Source of the DNA: Gemmatimonadota bacterium
GTDB taxonomy: Bacteria; GCA-2686955
Assembly: GCA_026991065.1 (NCBI GenBank)
Contig: JALXCG010000514.1
Span: 1-5,518, forward strand
Length of the DNA: 5,518 bases
Reading direction: 5' to 3'
Shown: in pieces, positions 1-5,518 of the stretch
Numbering within the stretch: the first letter of the stretch is position 1
Layout: each line of letters starts with the position of its first letter
Made by a program: the position numbers and the translations under genes
The notes under the pieces: model-generated
What the model saw: only the letters and a program-made list of their open reading frames with translations
The model's database searches: none
What the model was told of the DNA's origin: nothing

Positions 1-2088
1 GGGGAGGAGGGCGAACTCTTTCCCGGCTCGGCGACGGCCACTGCGCAGGCGCTGCCCGGTGATGTGCAGCGGCGGGTGGCGGAGGTGCTGCGGGAGCGGG
101 GGCGGATGAGCATGACGGCCCTGGCGCGGGCGGTTTCGGCGCGCCGGGTCGAGACGACGCTCAGGCGCCTGGAGGCCCGCGGCCTGGTGCGGATCCAGCG
201 GGAAGAGCGCAAGGTGGCGGCGGTCCGGCGCATTCGGGTCCTTGGACTCCGCTCCGGTGGCGACATGGCGCGGCTGGGGCCGCGAGGGCGAGAGTTGGTG
301 GAGTTGCTGCGGGCGGAGGGGGGAGGGCCGCTACCGACCGGTCGCCTGACCGGTGCCTGCGGGTTTTCGGCGGCAACACTGAACTCACTGGTGCGCTGGA
401 AAGTGGCGGAGTTCTCCCAGATCGAGGTGGAGCGTCACACCCAACTCCCCGCTTTTGCCCAACCGCAAGAGGCGGTGGAACCAACCGCCGAGCAGCGGCA
501 GGTGATCGCCACGATCACCGAATCGCTGGTGGCGCGCGCTGGGCGGCAGATTCTTCTTTACGGTGTGACCGGCAGCGGCAAGACGCTGGTCTATGTCGAA
601 GCGGCGGGGCGAGCACTGGAGCGAGGGCAAGGGGTGCTGCTCCTGGTCCCCGAGATCGCGCTTGCGCCGCAGCTCTATTCGGTGCTGAGCGCGCGCTTTC
701 CCGGCCGGGTCGCGGTACTCCACTCCGGGCTCTCCAGTGGGGAGCGACGCGATGCTTGGTTCGCGTTGCACACCGGTCGGTCCTCGATCGCGCTCGGTGC
801 CCGTTCCGCGGTCTTCGCGCCGGTGCGCAACTTGGGGTTGATCATCATCGACGAGGAGCATGAGAGCGCCTACAAGGGGAGCGGCTCGTTTCCCTATCAC
901 GCGCGTCATGTGGCGGTCGAGCGGGCCCGGCTGCTGCGGGCGACTTTGGTGCTCGGCTCCGCGACTCCGAGTGTCGAGAGTTTTCAGCGGGTGCGTGGCG
1001 GTGAATGGTTGCTTCAGGAATTGCCGCGCAGGATCGACAACCGGCCGCTGCCGGAGGTGCGGATTGTCGACATGCTGGCCGAGTTCCGCGGCGGTTGTCG
1101 CGGGTCGCTGTCGCGGGATCTGCGGCTGGCGCTGCAGGCGCGGCTGGAAGCGGGAGAGCAGGCGATTCTGTTGCTGAACCGCCGCGGCTACAGCCCCTCG
1201 ATTCAGTGTGTGAGCTGCGGCGAGATTCCCGAGTGTGATGCGTGTTCGGTGCGGCTGACCTACCACCGCCACGGCGAGCGGCTGAGATGCCACTACTGCG
1301 GTGCCGAGAAGCCGCTGCCTCCGGTCTGCCCGGGCTGCGGCGCCGATCAACGCTCCTTTCGGGGATGGGGCACGCAACGGGTCGAAGAGGAACTGCGGCG
1401 GACCTTTCCGCACGCCACGGTCCTCCGCATGGATCAGGATTCCACGCGGCGGAAAAACGCCCATTTCGAGATTCTGCAGCGCTTTGCCGAGGGCGACGGC
1501 GAGATTCTGCTGGGCACGCAGATGGTCGCCAAGGGGCTCCATTTTCCGCGCGTCACCCTGGTGGGGGTGATCAACGCCGATGTCGGACTCTCGGTCGCCG
1601 ATTTCCGCGCCGGAGAGCGGGCTTTTCAACTGCTGACCCAGGTTTCCGGACGCGCTGGACGCGGGGAGCGACCGGGTGAGGTGGTGGTGCAGAGTCACCT
1701 ACCCGATAACTACGCGATTCGCTATGCCCGGCGCCACGACTATCCGGGGTTCTTCGCGGAAGAGATCGAGCATCGCCAGGATCTTGGCTACCCGCCCTTC
1801 TCGCGCCTGATTCTGCTCCGGATCCGGGGGACGGTGGAGGGGGCGGTGGTGCAGCGGGCGCAACGCCTGGCGGAGAGCTTGCGGCAGCAGGATCAACCGG
1901 GCCTACGGGTTCTGGGGCCGGCCGAGATGCCGGTGGCGCGGGTCCAGGGCGAGCACCGGCAGCAGATCCTGCTCAAATGCGCCGATCTGGATCGTGCTCG
2001 ACTGCTGGTGCTGCGCACTCTGCGGGGGATGCCGAGTGAAAGCGGCGTATTTGTCAGCGTCGACGTGGACCCCGAGCAGATGGGCTGA
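1..2088 (+). CDS. priA: Primosomal protein N' (replication restart helicase PriA), 5' end outside the window
   Basis: PriA is a cytoplasmic 3'-to-5' superfamily 2 DNA helicase that recognises stalled forks and D-loops and starts reloading of the replicative helicase. The frame is open from base 1. Counting from the GTG at 64 as residue 1, I see winged-helix-like sequence (about 1-125), Walker A GVTGSGKT (167-174), the DEEH box (263-266), and eight cysteines in CxxC pairs (382/385, 391/394, 409/412, 422/425) that should bind two zincs. GWGTQRVEEEL (434-444), GTQMVAKG (484-491) and QVSGRAGRG (526-534) follow, then the C-terminal domain starting near YPPFSR. The GTG at 64 is unlikely to be the true start: the 3'-DNA-end-binding domain (about 100 residues in E. 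coli PriA) is absent and the frame stays open upstream. The gene ends in tandem in-frame stops (TGATGA, 2086-2091). All helicase motifs are intact. Identification is very secure; only the start is unknown. Confidence 0.97.
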   Translation, partial: GEEGELFPGSATATAQALPGDVQRRVAEVLRERGRMSMTALARAVSARRVETTLRRLEARGLVRIQREERKVAAVRRIRVLGLRSGGDMARLGPRGRELVELLRAEGGGPLPTGRLTGACGFSAATLNSLVRWKVAEFSQIEVERHTQLPAFAQPQEAVEPTAEQRQVIATITESLVARAGRQILLYGVTGSGKTLVYVEAAGRALERGQGVLLLVPEIALAPQLYSVLSARFPGRVAVLHSGLSSGERRDAWFALHTGRSSIALGARSAVFAPVRNLGLIIIDEEHESAYKGSGSFPYHARHVAVERARLLRATLVLGSATPSVESFQRVRGGEWLLQELPRRIDNRPLPEVRIVDMLAEFRGGCRGSLSRDLRLALQARLEAGEQAILLLNRRGYSPSIQCVSCGEIPECDACSVRLTYHRHGERLRCHYCGAEKPLPPVCPGCGADQRSFRGWGTQRVEEELRRTFPHATVLRMDQDSTRRKNAHFEILQRFAEGDGEILLGTQMVAKGLHFPRVTLVGVINADVGLSVADFRAGERAFQLLTQVSGRAGRGERPGEVVVQSHLPDNYAIRYARRHDYPGFFAEEIEHRQDLGYPPFSRLILLRIRGTVEGAVVQRAQRLAESLRQQDQPGLRVLGPAEMPVARVQGEHRQQILLKCADLDRARLLVLRTLRGMPSESGVFVSVDVDPEQMG

Positions 2089-2101
2089 TGAAAATTCACG
2101 G
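2089..2101. other. 13-bp convergent intergenic gap between priA and the M20 peptidase gene
   Basis: The stop codons of the two converging genes are separated by only 13 bases, the first three of which form a second in-frame stop for priA. No GC-rich hairpin followed by a T-run fits here on either strand. Any transcription terminator must overlap coding sequence, depend on Rho, or be missing, in which case the two transcripts would overlap at their 3' ends. Confidence 0.8.
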
Positions 2102-3454
2102 TCAGGCGCTCGTCGCGGCGCTGCAGAACTCCTTGACCATGCCGGCGAAGACGTGGAATCCGCGGCGGAATCCGGCAATCGGAATGCGCTCATCGTCGCC
2201 GTGAAATAGCGCCGCGAAGTTGATTTCGGGAGGCAGAACAAGGGGAGAGAAGCCGTAGGTGCGCACGCCCAGCGCCGCCAGCGGTTTTGCATCGGTGAAA
2301 CCGGTGAGCAGATTGGTCAGGGCATGGGATCCCGGATCCAGTTCGGACACCGCCCGCTGCATGGCGCGGAGCAGCGGGTCGTCGCCTTCGGTGACCACCG
2401 GAGCGCCCTCGGCGATGACTCGGATATCGATCTCCGGGCCGATTCGCTTGCGCACCAACTCCACGAGGCCGTCGGTGGTTTGGCCGGGCAGAATCCGACA
2501 ATCGACCCAGGCTCGCACGGTTGTCGGGATCTGATTGATCTGTTCTCCCCCAGCCAGCCGGGTGGGGGCGGCCGTGTCGTGCAGCATGGCGGAAAACGCG
2601 TCGGCTGTGCGCGCGTTGGGGAAGAGGGCGCGGCCCAGGAGTCGAAAAGGAATGGGGTGCAGAAGCGAGCGGACGATGGTCGCCTTGGGTTCAGGGAGGT
2701 TTTCCGCCAGGCCGGCAACAAAGGCCTGCATCTGGGGTGTGGCGGCGAAACGGAGCGGCCGCCGCCCTAGTCGATCCGCTGCCCGGGCCAATTGGAGTAC
2801 AGCATTGTTCCTGCTCGGCATCGAACCGTGCCCGGGGTCTCCGCTGGCGGTCAATTCCAACCAGACAAAGCCCTTCTCCGCAACCATGATCGGGTAGAAG
2901 CGCTGCCCGGCGAAGTGCAGGGTATAGCCACCCACTTCGCTCAGTGCGTATTCCGCGCGGACCAATTCCGGGTGCTCCGCGGCGATCCAGCGTGAGCCCA
3001 GGCCGCTTCCCATCTCCTCGTCGGCGAATGCGGCCACGATCAGATCACGTTCCAGCGGAAAGCCCGCGCGCGCCAATCCGATGAGCGTGACGATCTGCAT
3101 CGCCACCGTCTGTTTCATGTCGATGGCGCCCCGTCCCCAGAGACAGCCGTCGGCCTCTACGGCGGCGAAGGGAGGATGGGTCCAGCGCGCCGGGTTTGCC
3201 GCAACGACATCCAGATGGCCGTGGAGGAGCAAGGGGTCGGCTCCTCCGCTTCCCGCCAGTCGGACGATCAGATTGGAACGCCCCGGTTCCTTTTCCAGAA
3301 TGGTCGGCTTCAGCCCCTCGCGGGTGAGCAGAGGAGCAAGAATGTCGCGGGCGATCCGGGCCTCGTTGCCGGGCGGGTTGGTGGTATCAACCCGCAGCAT
3401 TTCACGGAGAAGCGCCAGTGCTTCATCCGCCAAATCCGGCGGAGGCCAGCTCAT
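2102..3454 (-). CDS. M20-family zinc metallopeptidase / amidohydrolase (M20A-like, substrate unknown)
   Basis: A 450-residue di-zinc hydrolase of the M20 family (carboxypeptidases, aminoacylases, ArgE/DapE-type deacylases), which cleaves peptide or N-acyl amide bonds next to a free carboxylate. The metal and catalytic set looks complete: HGHLD (H80, with D82), GRGAIDMK (bridging D112), ADEEMG (E146 as general base, E147 as ligand), SEVGG (E173 as probable ligand) and the C-terminal FHGDDE (H418). The inserted lid/dimerisation domain (about 195-325) has HGSMPS (H209) plus N307 and R320, the positions expected to hold the substrate carboxylate. The W-x-HPPF and GRGAIDMK context and the rather long lid resemble Gly-X carboxypeptidase/PM20D1-type M20A members more than short DapE or ArgE; that subfamily call is tentative. 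The N-terminus shows no signal peptide, so it is probably cytoplasmic. The ATG overlaps the upstream secretin stop, and no independent promoter space exists. Confidence 0.92.
   Translation of the reverse strand: MSWPPPDLADEALALLREMLRVDTTNPPGNEARIARDILAPLLTREGLKPTILEKEPGRSNLIVRLAGSGGADPLLLHGHLDVVAANPARWTHPPFAAVEADGCLWGRGAIDMKQTVAMQIVTLIGLARAGFPLERDLIVAAFADEEMGSGLGSRWIAAEHPELVRAEYALSEVGGYTLHFAGQRFYPIMVAEKGFVWLELTASGDPGHGSMPSRNNAVLQLARAADRLGRRPLRFAATPQMQAFVAGLAENLPEPKATIVRSLLHPIPFRLLGRALFPNARTADAFSAMLHDTAAPTRLAGGEQINQIPTTVRAWVDCRILPGQTTDGLVELVRKRIGPEIDIRVIAEGAPVVTEGDDPLLRAMQRAVSELDPGSHALTNLLTGFTDAKPLAALGVRTYGFSPLVLPPEINFAALFHGDDERIPIAGFRRGFHVFAGMVKEFCSAATSA
3451..3454 (-). other. ATGA stop-start overlap joining the secretin and M20 genes
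   Basis: On the - strand these four bases read ATGA: ATG starts the M20 peptidase and TGA ends the secretin. This arrangement is typical of translationally coupled genes in one operon and supports the chosen start of the peptidase gene. Confidence 0.9.
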
Positions 3455-5518
3455 TCCTGCTCCGGAGTCACCGGTGGCGGCGCCAACTCTGTGCCATCCA
3501 CGGGGGCGAGAGCAGTGGAATCGGCGTCTATGGCGTAGTCGAGCACTGCACCCTGATCACCCACTCGATAGTTGACATCTCCTCGCGCTTTGGTGCGTTC
3601 GGCGATCTCGGCCATCGACTGGTCGACCGACTCTTTCAAGTCGCTCATGCGATCGGTGAAGGCCTGGGTGACCGTGTTGCCATCTTCCATCGACGTAATG
3701 ACGTGCGGAGTGATCAGAATGACCAGTTCTGTCTTTGCCTTGCGGGTGCCGCTGGAGCGGAAGAGATAGCCGAGAATGGGAATCTTCGAGAGAATCGGAA
3801 TTCCGGCTTGGGTGGCGGTTTCCGACTCCTGGATCAAGCCGCCGATGGCCAGGGTTTGACCGTCACGCACCGAGACGGTGGTTTTCGCGGTTCGGGTCAC
3901 GAAGGTTGGTTGGCCGTTGGCGGTGGAGCCGGAAATCTCGGAGACCTCCTGGTCCAACTCCAGGGCGACCACCCCTTGCTCGTTAATGTTCGGCGTGATC
4001 TTCAGTTTGATACCGGCGTCGCGGTACTGGAAGGAGAGGCGTTCGACGCCTGTTTCGGTAATGGTGCTTTGCTGAATCGGTACCTCGTCCGTTACCGCAA
4101 TCTCCGCTTCCTTGTTGTCCGATGCAACGATATTCGGACTGGCCAGCACGTTGAGCTTGGATTCCGCTGCCCTGGCTTCCAGAACCGCCTGCAGGCGGTT
4201 GGTTTCAGAGAGCATGTAACGGAAACCATCGAACACGGACGAGGAGGAATCGCGCTGCGCCGCGCCGCGCGAGAAGTCTTGCTGATAGGTGTGGTCGCGG
4301 CCACCATAGCGGCTGGTGAAGGTGTTGGATGTTGACCATTCAATGCCGAATTGGGTGTCTTCATCCAGCGAGATCTCCGCGATCAGCATTTCGATGAAGA
4401 CCTGTTTCGGCTCGATATCCAGGAGTGCAATGGTGCGCTTGATGTTCTCGTAGTTGCGTGGTGTGGTCTTGATAATGAGCGCGTTGATATCGTTGTAGGG
4501 CACGACCGCGGCGCCGGCGAAGCGTGCTGCGCTCTTGTCGTTGCGATTGCCGGTGCTTTCGCTATCGCGCCGACTGCTGCCGGTGCGCCGGCTGGTGCGC
4601 GTGCTGGTGCGGCTGCGCGTGGTGCGTGCACGGGCACTGTTTGAGCGGCGTTGATCTTCCTCGGGATAGAGATCATTCAGGACCTTGGCCAGAGTCTCCG
4701 CCTCGGCATTTTCCAAGTAGTAGACAAAGAGGTTGTCCTGAGAGGTGTTGCTGGGGACATCCAGACGCTCGATGATGCGCAGCATGCGCCGAATGGAGGA
4801 GGCTGAAGAGGAGATGATCAGCGTGTTGGTTCCCTCATGGGCGACAATTGCCCGCCCCTGGCCGCTCACGAAATCATTGAGAACATTTGCCATCTCACCC
4901 GCACCGATATGCTCCAGGGGGACGATCTGGGTAATGAGGCGGTCGTCGGCCGGTATGTCATCCAGCGATTTGCCACTGCGTGTCTCGACGTTGTATTGCG
5001 GTGAATCCTTAAGCGGCACGATTTTGTAGTAGCGCCCGGAGGGAATGGCCGCCAGGCCGTTGATCTCGAGGACCGTCTGAATCACGTCCGGCACATCCTC
5101 TTTCTTGATCGCCTTGGACGACTTGATCGTTACGGAGGCGGCGTTGATGTCCGGGTGAACGATGAAATTCAGGTCATCGCGGATCTCCGACATCAGCTGC
5201 AGGAACTCGAGCAGGTCCATGCCGTCGAAGTTGACTTTGAGTGCGTCGGTGCTCTGAGAATCGACGATTCGCGACGCCGATTGGGCGACCACCGGAGTTC
5301 CGGCGCGACGAGAGGTGTCCCGGTTCTTGCTGCGCGAGCGACCCCTGTTGCTCTCCGGAGGCTCCCCCGCCATCGGGTCGCCCTCGGGGGCCCCGCGGAG
5401 GGGCGAACGAAAGTCGAAGAGATCGCCGGCGTGGTCTTCCAGCCGATCGAGAATCTCTTCGCGGGTGGCCGCGTCCGAGGTCGGATCGTCATCCCCGTCT
5501 TGGGCCTGGGCGGGGGGG
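3451..5518 (-). CDS. gspD: Type II secretion system outer-membrane secretin (GspD-like), 5' end outside the window
   Basis: GspD forms the multimeric outer-membrane channel through which folded proteins leave the periplasm. Numbering from the ATG at 5373 as residue 1: an N0 domain (about 46-121, from VNFDGMDLLEF to YYKIVPL), a first Secretin_N domain (about 144-206) and a second one (about 213-320) split by an Arg/Ser/Thr-rich insert (241-284). The secretin pore domain (about 322-560) includes VLASPNIVASDN (409-420), QTLAIGGLIQ (506-515), GIPILSKIPILGYLF (524-538) and KTELVILITPHV (547-558). An 80-residue tail ends rich in proline. The ATG at 5373 is probably not the start: a secretin needs a signal peptide and none follows this ATG. 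The frame stays open for 48 more codons with no usable start, and the sequence AQAQD near the right edge looks like a signal-peptidase cleavage site. N0 resembles GspD more than PilQ, and no PilQ AMIN domain is seen. The family is secure; the exact system is less so. Confidence 0.93.
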   Translation of the reverse strand, partial: PPAQAQDGDDDPTSDAATREEILDRLEDHAGDLFDFRSPLRGAPEGDPMAGEPPESNRGRSRSKNRDTSRRAGTPVVAQSASRIVDSQSTDALKVNFDGMDLLEFLQLMSEIRDDLNFIVHPDINAASVTIKSSKAIKKEDVPDVIQTVLEINGLAAIPSGRYYKIVPLKDSPQYNVETRSGKSLDDIPADDRLITQIVPLEHIGAGEMANVLNDFVSGQGRAIVAHEGTNTLIISSSASSIRRMLRIIERLDVPSNTSQDNLFVYYLENAEAETLAKVLNDLYPEEDQRRSNSARARTTRSRTSTRTSRRTGSSRRDSESTGNRNDKSAARFAGAAVVPYNDINALIIKTTPRNYENIKRTIALLDIEPKQVFIEMLIAEISLDEDTQFGIEWSTSNTFTSRYGGRDHTYQQDFSRGAAQRDSSSSVFDGFRYMLSETNRLQAVLEARAAESKLNVLASPNIVASDNKEAEIAVTDEVPIQQSTITETGVERLSFQYRDAGIKLKITPNINEQGVVALELDQEVSEISGSTANGQPTFVTRTAKTTVSVRDGQTLAIGGLIQESETATQAGIPILSKIPILGYLFRSSGTRKAKTELVILITPHVITSMEDGNTVTQAFTDRMSDLKESVDQSMAEIAERTKARGDVNYRVGDQGAVLDYAIDADSTALAPVDGTELAPPPVTPEQE
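3460..3463 (-). promoter_or_regulatory. Ribosome binding site for the M20 peptidase gene
   Basis: On the - strand a GGAG core lies five bases before the ATG, inside the last codons of the secretin gene. A good Shine-Dalgarno match at this spacing supports the ATG that overlaps the secretin stop. It means ribosomes could either re-initiate after the secretin or load here directly. Confidence 0.7.
4522..4653 (-). other. Arg/Ser/Thr-rich insert inside the second Secretin_N domain of the secretin
   Basis: These 44 codons (residues 241-284 counted from the ATG at 5373) encode 13 Arg, 10 Ser and 7 Thr, with almost no hydrophobic residues apart from a few alanines. The insert lies between the VLNDLYPEE helix and the AAVVPYNDINALII strand of one domain. 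GspD proteins commonly carry a flexible, low-complexity loop at this place, usually Ser/Gly-rich. The strong positive charge is the unusual part. The loop is predicted to be disordered and to face the periplasmic vestibule. Confidence 0.8.
4582..4626 (-). repeat. Short 12-bp-period coding repeat within the Arg/Ser/Thr insert
   Basis: The + strand hexamer GGTGCG occurs at 4582, 4594, 4606 and 4621, so three copies are spaced 12 bp apart and the fourth follows after 15 bp. CTGGTGCG is repeated exactly at 4592 and 4604. On the coding strand each hexamer reads CGC ACC (Arg-Thr), at residues 263-264, 259-260, 255-256 and 250-251. All spacings are multiples of three, so the frame is kept. This is a degenerate coding minisatellite rather than a mobile or regulatory repeat. 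Confidence 0.7.
5494..5511 (-). other. Probable signal-peptidase cleavage region of the secretin
   Basis: Read on the - strand in the secretin frame, the codons give A-Q-A-Q-D-G, an A-x-A pattern followed by acidic residues, just after two prolines encoded by the G-run at the window edge. This fits the end of a Sec signal peptide whose hydrophobic core lies beyond the window. It is an inference from a short motif; the hydrophobic segment itself is not visible. Confidence 0.45.

Noticed and set aside
385-1698. A 437-codon open frame on the - strand opposite priA
   Set aside because: It lies fully antisense to the conserved helicase core. Its translation is low-complexity Arg/Pro/Gln/His-rich with no domain I recognise, as expected for shadow frames in high-GC DNA.
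2100-2138. GGTCA...TGACC inverted repeat downstream of priA as a possible terminator
   Set aside because: A 5-bp stem with a 29-base loop and no T-run is too weak, and it lies in M20 coding sequence.
2088-2204. A 38-codon frame starting at an ATG that overlaps the priA stop (ATGA)
   Set aside because: It resembles a coupled small gene, but it lies antisense to the 3' end of the M20 gene, has no clear ribosome binding site, and its translation looks non-coding.
3418-4335. A 305-codon open frame on the + strand opposite the secretin
   Set aside because: It is antisense to the strongly conserved pore domain, its translation is Gly/Arg-rich with no recognisable fold, and it spans the end of one gene and the start of the next.
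5511-5518. Run of G at the right window edge as a possible sequence error or regulatory tract
   Set aside because: It encodes prolines in the secretin frame just before the probable signal-peptide end, and the frame is consistent; a window edge gives too little sequence to judge.

Overview
This is a high-GC window from what looks like a Gram-negative (diderm) bacterial chromosome. The outer-membrane secretin gene requires an outer membrane. The sequence does not fix the phylum, and I do not name a species. It holds three protein-coding genes packed almost end to end. I see no RNA genes, insertion sequences, CRISPR arrays or prophage genes.

Layout: (1) positions 1-2088, + strand, the 3' part of priA, the primosomal replication-restart helicase; its 5' end lies left of the window. 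(2) After a 13-bp gap come two genes on the - strand, read right to left: a type II secretion secretin (gspD-like, about 3451 to beyond the right edge), then an M20-family zinc metallopeptidase (2102-3454). The secretin stop and the peptidase start share the four bases ATGA, so the two genes are very probably one transcript with coupled translation. priA converges on this pair tail to tail.

Functionally, priA is a housekeeping DNA-repair and replication gene and is probably unrelated to its neighbours. The secretin would form the outer-membrane pore of a type II secretion system; no other gsp gene lies in the window, so the rest of the apparatus would have to be to the right or elsewhere. The M20 enzyme has no visible signal peptide and is predicted cytoplasmic. 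It could process peptides or acyl-amino acids, but its substrate cannot be read from sequence.

Most of the window is ordinary. The points worth a second look are all in or next to the secretin: an Arg/Ser/Thr-rich insert built partly on a 12-bp DNA repeat, an apparently reduced number of periplasmic N domains, charged low-complexity sequence before the first domain, an 80-residue tail after the pore domain, and the overlap with a peptidase gene. I found no convincing evidence of an undescribed system.
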